NCBI RefSeq assembly: GCF_025717535.1
Contig: NZ_JAJIRO010000001.1
Coordinates: forward strand, 186,001-250,000
From: Paucibacter sp. Y2R2-4
GTDB lineage: Bacteria > Pseudomonadota > Gammaproteobacteria > Burkholderiales > Burkholderiaceae_C
DNA length: 64,000 bases
Reading direction: 5' to 3'
Position numbers and translations under genes: made by a program. Positions 50,246 to 59,271 of this stretch are shown piece after piece; position 1 is the stretch's first letter, and each line of letters starts with the position of its first letter. A model generated the notes under the pieces. It was not told where the DNA came from. It searched no databases and worked only from the letters and a program-made list of their open reading frames with translations.

Positions 50246-52171
50246 TCAAGCGCTTTGCAGCTCATCGGCCAGGGAGGAAATTTCCTCGATGGCGCTGGCC
50301 AACTCCTCGGAGCCCTGGGCCTGCTGTTTGGCAGCAGCCGCCGCTTCCTCGGAGGCTTTGAGCGCCTCTTGGGCCGCCGCAGAAATTTGCTCGACGCCGC
50401 GTTTGACCTGTGCCACCGCGGCGCCAATCTCTTCGGCGGCCGCGAGGATTTCATTGGCGCCCTTTTCAACTTCCAAGACATTGCTTTCGATCGCAATGAG
50501 GTTTTGCGTCGTGGCGCGAGCCTTCTCGACCTCGGCCAGCGCAGTGGCCACAATCTCCGCAAGATCACGCGCCACGATGACCACCTGGTCTTGCACCGCC
50601 TTCACCAGATCTTTGATGCGATCGGCGTTCTCGGCCGAGTCTTGTGCCAGGTTGCGAATGTCGGTAGCCACCACGACGAAGCCCTTGCCGTACTCCCCGG
50701 CGCGGGCCGCCTCGATGGAGCCGTTGACGGCCAACATATTGGTTTGAATCGAGACGGTGGTGATGGCATCGACGATCTTGTCGATGCGCCGTGACACCAA
50801 CTCCAGCTCCTTCACCTGCCGGATGCTGACCTTGCTCGCTTCGGCCGAAGCCCCCACATTGCGAATCAAGGCGTCCACCGACTCCTTATTGGTCGCCAGC
50901 AGTGCTCGCACGTTCGCCAACTTTTCTTGGCTGTTTTGGCCGCGTTGTTGCGCAATCTGTGCGCCACGCTCAATCTGGCTGATGGCGGCTGCCGCTTCTT
51001 CGGTGCCGGCCGATTGCACATCGGCACCGCGGCGAATCTGTTCAATCGCCGTCATGATTTGAGTGCCGGAGCGGCTGATTTCCTGCACGGCCGAAGACAA
51101 CTCTTCCGCGGCCGAGGCCACCTCTTCCGCACTCTTGGCCACATCGGTCGAGTTCTTCAAGTCCTCAGACATCTCCGACAAATGCTGCGCCGTTTGCTCA
51201 CTGGCGGCCAGGGCCTGCGCTTGCTCGTCCACAGTCTTGGCGGCTTCCTCCGCAGCGGCCGACTGTTCGGCGGCGGCTGCAGCGATGTCCTCAGAACCCT
51301 TCAGCGCCTGCTTGGCCGCAGTGGAAGACTGTTGGGCGCCGACGGCAATTTCGCTCACGCCCTTGACGATATCGATCACATCAACACGCACTTGTTCCAG
51401 CTGCTGCGTGATGACTTTGCCGTTCTCCACATCAGCAGCCACCGCCTTGGACGACTCACTGATGCCATCGGCAATGACCTTGACCTCCTGCTGGATCTGG
51501 CCCACCAGTTCCTGAATCTGCTTGGCGCTTTTCTCGCTGGTCTCAGCCAAGGTGCGCACTTCGTCGGCAACCACCGCAAAGCCCTTGCCATGCTGGCCTG
51601 CGCGCGCCGCCTCGATGGCGGCGTTCAGGGCCAGCAGATTGGTCTGATCAGCGATGCGGGCCACAGCCTTGACGATGTCGCCAATATTGGCCGCCTGCAT
51701 TTCCAACTCGGCCACCATCTTGACCGAGTCGGCCTGGCGTTCAGCGGCGATGCCCACATTGGTGATCAGCTGGGTGACCTCTTCACTGGTCTTGGCGACC
51801 AAGACTTGAGATTCATCGGCGCGTTTGCTGCTGGTATCCGCATTCATCAACTGTCGTCCGATGGAGATTTCCACCTGTTTGAATGCGGCCAGAGATTCTT
51901 GTGCCGCCCCCGATGCCTCTTCTGCACCGGTGGCAATCTGATCGGCGGCGCGCTTGAGTTCTTCCGCCGCGGAAGCGGCTTGCGCGATCCCCGAGGACAT
52001 CTGTCCGGTCGCTGCGGCAATGCGCTCGGCCGCCTGCTGCTGCTTGGCCAGCGTTCGCGCACGCTTGCGCAGCTGTTCCGCCTCACGGGCTGCGCTCGAC
52101 GAGTTGCGCGATGCCTGTGTGCTGAGCGAGGCTGCGACAGCGCTTGGAGCGACTTTCTTGATCAGTGCCAT
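50246..52171 (-). CDS. Soluble chemoreceptor with two tandem signalling tips
   Basis: The 641-residue protein starts at ATG 52171 (MALIKKVAPSAVAASL) eight bases after AAAGGA. No membrane segment or sensor domain is visible. The N-terminal ~50 residues are basic and Ser/Ala-rich, and the remainder is heptad-type coiled coil. Two receptor tips are present: [20 protein letters not shown] at 173-192, with GKGFAVVADEVR, and VSIQTNMLAVNGSIEAARAG at 473-492, with GKGFVVVATDIR. They are exactly 300 residues apart, which points to internal duplication. Two-tip receptors such as DosM of Vibrio cholerae form stacked membrane-free arrays, and the same architecture is inferred here. Confidence 0.9.
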   Translation of the reverse strand: MALIKKVAPSAVAASLSTQASRNSSSAAREAEQLRKRARTLAKQQQAAERIAAATGQMSSGIAQAASAAEELKRAADQIATGAEEASGAAQESLAAFKQVEISIGRQLMNADTSSKRADESQVLVAKTSEEVTQLITNVGIAAERQADSVKMVAELEMQAANIGDIVKAVARIADQTNLLALNAAIEAARAGQHGKGFAVVADEVRTLAETSEKSAKQIQELVGQIQQEVKVIADGISESSKAVAADVENGKVITQQLEQVRVDVIDIVKGVSEIAVGAQQSSTAAKQALKGSEDIAAAAAEQSAAAEEAAKTVDEQAQALAASEQTAQHLSEMSEDLKNSTDVAKSAEEVASAAEELSSAVQEISRSGTQIMTAIEQIRRGADVQSAGTEEAAAAISQIERGAQIAQQRGQNSQEKLANVRALLATNKESVDALIRNVGASAEASKVSIRQVKELELVSRRIDKIVDAITTVSIQTNMLAVNGSIEAARAGEYGKGFVVVATDIRNLAQDSAENADRIKDLVKAVQDQVVIVARDLAEIVATALAEVEKARATTQNLIAIESNVLEVEKGANEILAAAEEIGAAVAQVKRGVEQISAAAQEALKASEEAAAAAKQQAQGSEELASAIEEISSLADELQSA

Positions 52172-52288
52172 GGTGGGAATCCTTTCGTGCGGCTGCTCAG
52201 CGTTTGTGAAGCAGCGGTTTTGAATTCGATCTGAAGGGAACAAGAGAACCGAGATGACAGCGAAGCATGGAATCAGCGGTGACAGGCC

Positions 52289-52690
52289 TCAAGGCGAGTG
52301 ACCGAGCGGGTCAATCGAAGCGCCAGGGCCAAGCAAGCGCTGGAACAAGGCCAGCAATTCTTTGACGTGAACAGGTTTGACCAAATAGGCCCGGGCGCCC
52401 GCCTTCAGGCCCGAGTCCTGCTGCGCTTCGTCCGCGGAGTTCGCCAGCATCACGACCGGAATCTGCTTTAACTTTGGGTTAGCAGCCATCAACTGACACA
52501 GCGCATGGCTGGCTTCGGGTGCGGGCTTGACTTCCAGCAAGAGCAGGTCCGGCGCGCAAGACAAGGCCAAGCTGAGACATTGCGCCTCATCCGCAGCACT
52601 GAACAGCACATAACCCGCATCCTCCAGCGATGCCAGAAGCAGTCGCCAAAAGCTGGTGGTATCGCCCAAGACCAAAATCTTCGTGCGCAT
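52289..52690 (-). CDS. Receiver-like protein with degenerate phosphorylation site
   Basis: A 133-residue protein with the receiver fold (MRTKILVLGDTTSFWRLLLA at the start, ARAYLVKPVHVKELL near the end). The phospho-acceptor Asp is Glu in LLLLEVKPAP, only one of the two N-terminal acidic residues remains, and the Thr/Ser switch position is Ala in VVMLANSAD. It probably cannot be phosphorylated in the usual way, and the Glu may mimic a permanently active state. As the first gene of the chemosensory operon it could be a constitutive adaptor for the downstream proteins. Confidence 0.82.
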   Translation of the reverse strand: MRTKILVLGDTTSFWRLLLASLEDAGYVLFSAADEAQCLSLALSCAPDLLLLEVKPAPEASHALCQLMAANPKLKQIPVVMLANSADEAQQDSGLKAGARAYLVKPVHVKELLALFQRLLGPGASIDPLGHSP

Positions 52691-52975
52691 GAAAGGCCCA
52701 TCGATTCAGGTTGACGCAAACTCAAGAAGGAAACGGTTCCGAACGATTTCTCCAATCAGCCGCAGCAGACTGCAGGTGAAATCGATCACTTCGAGGTCCA
52801 TCCTAGGGACCAAGGCCCAAGCTGTCAGTCGGCCAAATCCGAGAAACGAGGATCAAATATCTGAGGCTCTCTAGGATTAATCCGATCTTTTGACCTGAAT
52901 CAAGACCCACTGAATTGGAAGTTTGAGCCGGGCGGCCTGTGTTAGCGTGAACCTACGGCCCCGAGGAATCACGCC
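52691..52975. promoter_or_regulatory. Divergent promoter region between the chemosensory operon and the PAS kinase
   Basis: This 285-bp gap separates the first gene of the minus-strand che operon from the plus-strand kinase gene and must hold both promoters. No consensus boxes could be fixed with confidence. A less GC-rich section runs from about 52850 to 52910. Confidence 0.35.
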
Positions 52976-54721
52976 ATGCCTCAGACTTACCAGTCGTTTG
53001 AAGTCGAGCACCATCTGATCGTCACCGACGAATTGGGCCGCACTCGCTTTGTCAATGGCGCATTCACCGCTCATACCGGCTACAGCATCGAAGACATGTG
53101 CGGCCGGTCTCCGGGCCAACTCTTGCAGGGCAAGGACGCCGACCCCAAGGCCGTTGAAGCCATGGCCGCGGCGGTCCGCGAAGGCAAGCCTTGTCATGGG
53201 CTGGAGCTGATCAATCACCGCAAGGACGGCACGCCCTACAAAGTGATGATGGACATCGAGCCCATGTTTGAGGCAGAAACTCTGCGTGGCTTTATCTCGA
53301 TGCAAACCCCGATAACTGCGAGCATGACGGGCCAGCTTCATGCCTCAGGGCGGACCGGCATCTGGTGGCATTCGCGCAGTGGTCGAAAACGCCATTGGTC
53401 TGCTGATATGTACCCAATCTACCGTCGAGATCCGGCTTTAGGCCCTCTATCTCAAAATGAGTGGATGAGCACATTTGGAGCCAAAGGTTGTGCGCGATTG
53501 GCCGAAATGCGGGTGCAAGCGGCAAGCCTGCGCCGCCCCTACTCCATAGAACTTGAGGTCCAACGCGGTGACGGCAGCCCCGGCTGGGTGCTGATTCGAG
53601 GCGAAGCAGAGTTTGACTCCGAAGAGCCTCACCGCATCATCGGCCACCACGGCAGCACCGAAGACATTACCGAATTGGTGGCCATACGTCAGCAGGCGCA
53701 GGCGGCCAATGGGCGCTTGCAGGCTTTGTTTGACGGCGCTTTAAATGCCATCTTGCTGGCCGATGACGAGGGCCATTGCATTGATGCCAACGAAGCGGCC
53801 TGCCATATGTTGGGCTACACCAAGACGGAACTGCTGCGGATGTCACCGCAAGAATTGATGATTCAGGGGCACAGCCAAGACCCGCACATGAACTTGTGGC
53901 GCCGCCTCTTTGCCAGCGCCCGCCAGAGCGGTCGCACCCAGATGTGGCGCAAGGATGGCCAAGCGTTGATCGTTGAATACTCGGCCGTCGCGCATATCCA
54001 GCCCGGCGTGCATTTGAGCGTGCTGTCTGATGTGACGACACAGGTTCGCAATGAACTGGCCCTGCATGCCGCGCAACAGCAATTGCGAGACTTTTCCCTT
54101 CGTCAGCAAGAAGAGTTCGACGAGTTTCGCGCCGAGTTGGCGCGCGATGTCCACGATCAACTCGGGCAGATGTTGGGCGCCCTCAAGCTGGAGGTGGACT
54201 TGCTGATGAAGACCGATGGGCCTGCCGATTTGCAACATATGCGAACCATGATCCAGGAATGCGTCAATTCCGTGCGCGATGTCAGCCGAGCCTTGCGCCC
54301 TGAAGCCTTGGAATTGGGGCTCTTGCCCGCATTGCGCAGCATGGCCAAGGAGATGTCCATGGGCACCGACGTTGACATCCAGACGCATCTGCCCGAGCAG
54401 CTACCTGCCTTGCCCATGCAAACCGCCCGAACGCTTTATCGCATCGTGCAAGAGGCGCTGACCAATGCTTCTATTCATGCGGACGCCCATGCCATTTGCG
54501 TGCGCCTTGACTGCCATGATGATGTGCTGGATCTCGAAGTGCGCGACGACGGCTGTGGCTTCTCACTGGATCGACGCGGTGGCAACCGCGGCCTGGGCAT
54601 GTTGGGCATGCAAGAACGTGCCAAACAACTGGGAGCGGAACTCGCCGTGCAGAGCACCCTGGGTGAAGGCACCAGCGTGCGCGGACGCTTTCATCTGAAC
54701 ACTGTTGGGGGAAGTGCATGA
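52976..54721 (+). CDS. Cytoplasmic PAS sensor histidine kinase (NarX/UhpB type)
   Basis: The 581-residue kinase has no membrane segment. The first PAS domain (about 5-110) resembles a LOV domain (FVNGAFTAHTGYSIEDMCGR, then SPGQLLQGKDAD) but lacks the photoactive Cys, having GRSPGQLLQG instead of the NCRFLQG-type motif. A second PAS with PAC (about 115-235) and a third (about 240-360, LADDEGHCIDANEAACHMLG) follow. The HisKA_3 domain holds His393 in ARDVHDQLGQMLGALK, and the ATPase ends with EVRDDGCGFSL and GLGMLGMQERAKQLG. It likely senses a redox or small-molecule signal. It overlaps the NarL-type gene by 4 bp, its response regulator. Confidence 0.9.
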   Translation: MPQTYQSFEVEHHLIVTDELGRTRFVNGAFTAHTGYSIEDMCGRSPGQLLQGKDADPKAVEAMAAAVREGKPCHGLELINHRKDGTPYKVMMDIEPMFEAETLRGFISMQTPITASMTGQLHASGRTGIWWHSRSGRKRHWSADMYPIYRRDPALGPLSQNEWMSTFGAKGCARLAEMRVQAASLRRPYSIELEVQRGDGSPGWVLIRGEAEFDSEEPHRIIGHHGSTEDITELVAIRQQAQAANGRLQALFDGALNAILLADDEGHCIDANEAACHMLGYTKTELLRMSPQELMIQGHSQDPHMNLWRRLFASARQSGRTQMWRKDGQALIVEYSAVAHIQPGVHLSVLSDVTTQVRNELALHAAQQQLRDFSLRQQEEFDEFRAELARDVHDQLGQMLGALKLEVDLLMKTDGPADLQHMRTMIQECVNSVRDVSRALRPEALELGLLPALRSMAKEMSMGTDVDIQTHLPEQLPALPMQTARTLYRIVQEALTNASIHADAHAICVRLDCHDDVLDLEVRDDGCGFSLDRRGGNRGLGMLGMQERAKQLGAELAVQSTLGEGTSVRGRFHLNTVGGSA

Positions 54722-55410
54722 TCCGCCTTGTCGTTTGCGATGACCATGACATGGTCCGAACCGGCCTGGTCCGGGCCTTGCAGCACGATGGCTTGCATGA
54801 GGTGGTCGCCGATGTGTCGAGCGGCAGCCAGTTATTGGGCCTGCTGCACCGAGGCTTGGCTTTTGATGTGTTGCTGCTGGACTTGAATCTGGGCGCCGCC
54901 GGTTTGAAGGCCGGCATTGAATTGATCTCCAGCCTGAAGACCGTCCATGGCCTTGCGAACATTCTGGTGGTGTCCATGCACGACAACCCCGCCATTGTTC
55001 AAAGTGCACTCGAGGCCGGAGCCCTGGGCTATGTGACCAAGGACAGCTCGATTGAGTTGCTGCAGGAGGCCGTTAGCCATGTCCGCCATGGGCGGCGCTT
55101 TCTCGACCCCAATCTGGTCGAGCGCATGATGGTGCATCGCAAGACAGAGATCGGCCCGGCCTGGGATGCCGACTTGACCCATCGGGAACGCGAGGTGATG
55201 AGATTGCTGTGTGATGGGCAACGCGTCAGCGAAGTGGCTTTGAATCTCGGGCTGAGCATCAAAACCGTCAGCACCCACAAAGTTCGCCTGATGGAAAAGC
55301 TCAATGTCAGCAACAACGCTGCGCTGTTCAAGCTCGGCCAAGAAAAGGCAGCGCTGCACTCGGGGCCGGAGCCTGCGAACCCACAGCGCAATTTGCCTCT
55401 GGGCCACTGA
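54718..55410 (+). CDS. NarL/FixJ-family response regulator
   Basis: The 230-residue protein is MIRLVVCDDHDMVRTGLVRA with DD at 8-9, phospho-acceptor Asp55 in VLLLDLNLGAAG and a Lys in GYVTKDSSIE. The LuxR-type HTH (about 155-210) has LTHREREVMRLLCDGQRV and LSIKTVSTHKVRLMEKLNV. It overlaps the PAS kinase gene (ATGA) and is its cognate regulator. The nearby che operon is a plausible target, but no site has been located. Confidence 0.9.
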   Translation: MIRLVVCDDHDMVRTGLVRALQHDGLHEVVADVSSGSQLLGLLHRGLAFDVLLLDLNLGAAGLKAGIELISSLKTVHGLANILVVSMHDNPAIVQSALEAGALGYVTKDSSIELLQEAVSHVRHGRRFLDPNLVERMMVHRKTEIGPAWDADLTHREREVMRLLCDGQRVSEVALNLGLSIKTVSTHKVRLMEKLNVSNNAALFKLGQEKAALHSGPEPANPQRNLPLGH

Positions 55411-55454
55411 AGCGGCATTGAGCGCTTGAGCAGGCGTGAGCAGGCCTGAGAAAC

Positions 55455-55472
55455 GCGCCATGCGCATGGCGC
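55455..55472. repeat. Perfect 18-bp palindrome
   Basis: GCGCCATGC|GCATGGCGC is a perfect palindrome with no loop, located 45 bp after the NarL-type stop and 100 bp before the amidohydrolase start. It may be an operator site or a terminator element. Upstream, TGAGCAGGC is repeated twice within 20 bp. Confidence 0.5.
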
Positions 55473-55572
55473 ACAGTTGGGGAATTGACGGAGCTTGCGC
55501 TCAGCCCATCTGGAATATGCTGCGCCACCGCAGACCTGCGACAGCATTTCGCCAGACAGCCGCCACAAGCCC

Positions 55573-58500
55573 ATGAAGAACACCCAAGCTTCCCCTGCAC
55601 GCGCCCTGCAACTCAGCACCCTGGCGCTCTCCCTTTTCTGCGCCAAACTCTGTGCGCAAACGCTGCCGGCTGCGCCGGTGCCGGCCAATGCTGCGGCGCC
55701 AGCAAGTGCCAGCAAATGGAACGTCAACCAAGCGCCCGGTCAAGCACGCCAAGTTTCGATCGACACCCACAGCGGCACCTGGATGTCACTGGACGTGAGC
55801 CCAGATGGCCAAAGCATCGTCTTCGATTTGCTGGGTGATCTGTATTTGCTGCCCATCGCTGGCGGCGAGGCGCGGGCCTTGACGCATTCCGTGGCCTGGG
55901 AGCAGCAGCCACGCTTCTCACCCGACGGCAAGCTGATCGCCTTTCAAAGCGACGCCGGCGGCGGCGACAACATCTGGGTGATGAATGCCGATGGCTCCAA
56001 CCCACGTGCCATCAGCAACGAGGACTTCCGTCTGCTGAACAACCCGGTTTGGCACCCGAATGGCAAATACATCGCAGCGCGCAAGCATTACACCGGCACG
56101 CGGTCTGCTGGCTCCGGTGAGATTTGGCTTTATCACTTGGATGGCGGCGCCAACAACAAGGGCGTGCAGCTGAACGAAAAACCCAACTGGCAGAAAGACC
56201 TGGGCGAGCCCGCGCTCTCGCCGGACGGCAACTACCTTTACTACTCACGCGACACCACCGCCGGGCGTGAGTTTGAGTACAACAAAGACGCCAATGGCGA
56301 GATCTTCAAGATTTTCCGCCAGGACTTGCGCGATGGCACGGTGGAAGCCTTTGTGCGGGGCGCCGGGGGCGCCATCCGCCCCACCCCATCGCCCGATGGC
56401 AAATACCTGGCCTTTGTGCGCCGCATCCGCAACCAAAGCACGCTGTTTCTGAAGGACTTGAAGAGCGGCCAAGAGAAGCCGGTCTGGGCCCAGATGGAGC
56501 GTGACCTGCAAGAAGCTTGGTCGGTGAACGGCGTCTACCCCGCCTTCGCCTGGACGCCGGATGCCAAGCATGTGGTGACCTGGGCCCAAGGCCGCATCTG
56601 GAAGGTCGACCCGTTTGCAGGCACGGCCGCCGAGATCCCATTTCATGTGAAGGACCAGCGCGAGGTGCGCGAGGCCTTGCGCCAGACGCAAGAAGTGGCT
56701 CCGGATCAATTTGCCGTCAAGCAATTGCGCTGGGCCACGGTGGCGCCGGACGGCAGCGCAGTGGTCTATTCCGCGCTCGGCCAACTCTACATCAAGGACC
56801 TGCGCGCGGAGAAAGAGGCGCAGGCACCGCGCCGACTCACGCAACGCAGCGACGCCTTCGAGTTCTTTCCAAGCTTTTCACGGGATGGCAAGTCCTTGGT
56901 CTTTGTGACCTGGAACGACGAGCAACTCGGCGCGGTGCGCAAGCTGGACCTGGCCAGCGGCCGCGAGACCCAGATCACCAAGGCGCCCGGCAAATACCTG
57001 GCGCCCAAGCTCTCGCCCGATGGCAAGTCGGTGGTCTATAGCAAACAGCCTGGCGGCTACCTAACCTCGCCCTGGCACGGCCTGGACAAAGGCATCTACA
57101 TCGCCGCTGCCGATGGCAGCGGCGCGCCCCAGCGCATTGCCAAGGACGGCGATTCCCCGCAGTTCGGCGCACGCAGCGATGCCATCTTCCTGACCCGCTC
57201 GTCGCTGAGCAATGAGGTGGATTTCGCCCGCAAGCTGGTGCGCATTGACCTGGCAGACCGGCAAGAAACCGAGATCGCCAAGTCCGAATTTGCCACCGAG
57301 TTCAGCCTCTCGCCGGACGGCCAGTGGCTGGGCTTTGTGGAGCGCTTCCATGCCTATGTGACGCCGCTGCCGCAGGCCGGCAAGTCGATCAGCGTGGGGC
57401 CCAAAATGGAAGCCTTGCCGGTGCGTCAGCTGGACGTGATCAGCGGCGAGGCCATGCAGTGGAGCGGCGACAGCCGCAGCGTGCACTTCACCGCGGCCGA
57501 TCAGCTGTTCACCACCGCCCTAGCCGATGCCTACAAGCCCGGCGCTGCGGCGTCCGAAGGCAAGGCCAGCGAATTCAAGCCGTCCGCCCAAGGCCGCCCT
57601 ATCGGCTTTGTGCAAAAGGCCGACAAGCCCGGTGGCGCCATTGCCATCAGCGGCGCGCGCATCGTGACGATGAAGGGCGACGAGGTCATCCCAGACGGCG
57701 TGATCGTGGTCGAGGGCAATCGCATCGCAGCCATCGGCGCCAAGGGTCTGGTGCAGGTGCCTGCCGGCGCTCGGATGCTGGACGCCAGCGGCAAGACCAT
57801 CATCCCCGGCCTGATCGATGCCCATTGGCACGGTGGCATGGGCGAGACTGAAATCATTCCGCAGCAAAGCTGGGTCAATTACGCATCGCTGGCCTTCGGG
57901 GTGACCACCTTGCATGACCCCTCCAACCGCAATGGCGACATCTTCACCCAGGCCGAAATGCAGCGCGCCGGCACCGTGCTGGCGCCGCGCATCTATTCGA
58001 GCGGCACGATTCTGTATGGCGCCAAAACGCCCTTCACCGCCGTCATCAACAAGCTGGACGATGCACTGGTGCACCTGAAGCGCCAACAAGCCGCCGGGGC
58101 CATCAGCGTGAAGAGCTATCAGCAGCCGCGCCGCGAGCAACGCCAGCAAATCATCGAGGCCGCGCGCCAGTCCGGCATGATGGTGGTGCCCGAGGGCGCC
58201 TCGCTGTTCCAGCTGAATATGAACATGATTGTGGACGGCCACAGCACCATCGAGCATTCGCTGCCGGTGGCCCAGGTCTATGACGATGTGAAGCAGCTCT
58301 GGTCGCAAACCCAGGTGGCTTACACGCCCACCTTGAACGTGGGCTTTGGCGGCTTGGACGGTGAGCATTACTGGTACGCCCGCACCGAGGTCTGGAAGCA
58401 CCCACTGCTGACCCGCTATGTGCCCCGCGCCCTGCTGCAAGCGCGCAGCGTGCGCCGCCTGACCGCCCCGGACGAAGACTTCAACATCCTGCGCATCGCC

Positions 58501-58932
58501 AAGACCGCCACCGAGCTGCAGCGCGCCGGCGTGCGCACCAATATCGGCGCCCATGGCCAGCGCGAAGGCCTGGGCGCGCATTGGGAAATGTGGATGTATG
58601 GCCTGGGCGGCATGAGCTCGCTGGAAGCCATCCGCAGCGCCACCTTGAACCCGGCCCAGACCCTGGGCCTGGACAAAGACCTGGGCTCGCTGGAGGTGGG
58701 CAAGCTGGCCGATTTGGTGATCATCAGCGGCGATGTGCTCGGCAATATTCGCAACAGCGACCAGATCAGCCAGGTGATGCAAAACGGCCGTTTGTTCGAG
58801 GCCAAGACCATGAACGAGGTCTTGCCGCGCAGCAAGACCCGCCGACCCTTCTTCTTTGAGGGTGTGAACGGCGAAGCGGCGCCCATCAACGAAGAACTGG
58901 CGGGCCAAGCGCATGCCCATGGCCATGATTGA
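55573..58932 (+). CDS. Exported beta-propeller/amidohydrolase fusion protein
   Basis: The 1119-residue protein starts at ATG 55573 (MKNTQASPARALQLS); the frame opens earlier at 55495 but without a signal peptide there. A signal peptide ends near CAQT. Residues about 60-650 carry TolB/PD40-type propeller blades with repeated RFSPDGKLIAF-like motifs, for example PHWSPDG-type LSPDGNYLYYSRD. From about 680 to the end is an amidohydrolase (imidazolonepropionase-like): GARIVTMKGDEVIPDGVIVV, the metal-binding HWH in LIDAHWHGGMG (about 751-753), EHSLPVA, NIGAHGQ and the closing GSLEVGKLADLVIISGD. It probably hydrolyses a peptide-like or cyclic amide in the periplasm. The substrate is unknown. Confidence 0.88.
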   Translation: MKNTQASPARALQLSTLALSLFCAKLCAQTLPAAPVPANAAAPASASKWNVNQAPGQARQVSIDTHSGTWMSLDVSPDGQSIVFDLLGDLYLLPIAGGEARALTHSVAWEQQPRFSPDGKLIAFQSDAGGGDNIWVMNADGSNPRAISNEDFRLLNNPVWHPNGKYIAARKHYTGTRSAGSGEIWLYHLDGGANNKGVQLNEKPNWQKDLGEPALSPDGNYLYYSRDTTAGREFEYNKDANGEIFKIFRQDLRDGTVEAFVRGAGGAIRPTPSPDGKYLAFVRRIRNQSTLFLKDLKSGQEKPVWAQMERDLQEAWSVNGVYPAFAWTPDAKHVVTWAQGRIWKVDPFAGTAAEIPFHVKDQREVREALRQTQEVAPDQFAVKQLRWATVAPDGSAVVYSALGQLYIKDLRAEKEAQAPRRLTQRSDAFEFFPSFSRDGKSLVFVTWNDEQLGAVRKLDLASGRETQITKAPGKYLAPKLSPDGKSVVYSKQPGGYLTSPWHGLDKGIYIAAADGSGAPQRIAKDGDSPQFGARSDAIFLTRSSLSNEVDFARKLVRIDLADRQETEIAKSEFATEFSLSPDGQWLGFVERFHAYVTPLPQAGKSISVGPKMEALPVRQLDVISGEAMQWSGDSRSVHFTAADQLFTTALADAYKPGAAASEGKASEFKPSAQGRPIGFVQKADKPGGAIAISGARIVTMKGDEVIPDGVIVVEGNRIAAIGAKGLVQVPAGARMLDASGKTIIPGLIDAHWHGGMGETEIIPQQSWVNYASLAFGVTTLHDPSNRNGDIFTQAEMQRAGTVLAPRIYSSGTILYGAKTPFTAVINKLDDALVHLKRQQAAGAISVKSYQQPRREQRQQIIEAARQSGMMVVPEGASLFQLNMNMIVDGHSTIEHSLPVAQVYDDVKQLWSQTQVAYTPTLNVGFGGLDGEHYWYARTEVWKHPLLTRYVPRALLQARSVRRLTAPDEDFNILRIAKTATELQRAGVRTNIGAHGQREGLGAHWEMWMYGLGGMSSLEAIRSATLNPAQTLGLDKDLGSLEVGKLADLVIISGDVLGNIRNSDQISQVMQNGRLFEAKTMNEVLPRSKTRRPFFFEGVNGEAAPINEELAGQAHAHGHD

Positions 58933-58994
58933 TCTGTGCGGGGGCTGAAAAAGTCTCGTTCGAGTGGGGGCAAAGCATGGCTACAATGCCCCCC
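58933..58994 (+). promoter_or_regulatory. Probable gcv promoter
   Basis: A TACAAT -10 box lies at 58982-58987, immediately upstream of the riboswitch. The -35 region at the proper distance (about 58959-58964, TTCGAG) is weak. Transcription would start near 58993, the expected 5' end of the aptamer. Confidence 0.45.
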
Positions 58995-59215
58995 GTCAGG
59001 AGAGAGTTCCCTCGCGGGAACCGCCGAAGGCGCAGTGGCACTGGTGATCCCACGCTGCGAACGCTCAGGCAAAAGGACTGACAAAACGTCCGTTCACAAA
59101 ACGTCGGGCGTTCCTCACTGGAGAGAGACGAGCCTTTGAGCCCGTCCACCGAAGGGGCAAGCTGCGGGCAATACGCCGGCGGCCAATCTCTCAGGTAAAG
59201 CGGACAGCGAGGGCA
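58994..59215 (+). ncRNA. Tandem glycine riboswitch
   Basis: Two similar aptamers follow each other. The first (about 58994-59085) begins GTCAGGAGAGAG and includes CCGCCGAAGG and AACGCTCAGGCAAAAGGAC. The second (about 59114-59213) begins CACTGGAGAGAG and contains CCACCGAAGGGGCAA and CAATCTCTCAGGTAAAGCGGACAG. GGAGAGA, CCGAAGG and CTCAGG...GGAC are the conserved glycine riboswitch elements. The RNA binds glycine cooperatively and in this position turns on the glycine cleavage genes when glycine is plentiful. Confidence 0.93.
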
Positions 59216-59220
59216 TTCCC

Positions 59221-59242
59221 CCTACTCCCTGGTTGGAGTAGG
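59221..59242 (+). promoter_or_regulatory. Hairpin in the riboswitch expression platform
   Basis: CCTACTCC (59221-59228) and GGAGTAGG (59235-59242) form a perfect 8-bp stem with a 6-base loop directly after the second aptamer and 29 bases before the gcvT ATG. No T run follows, so it is unlikely to be an intrinsic terminator. It may act in translational control or as a Rho-related or stability element. Confidence 0.5.
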
Positions 59243-59271
59243 CCAGATGACTGCCCTCGACTTAGTCCGCC

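Noticed and set aside
50927-52234. Plus-strand frame of 435 codons opposite the chemoreceptor
   Set aside because: Mirror translation of a coiled-coil gene (Leu/Gly/His/Arg-rich); the receptor tips on the minus strand are clear.
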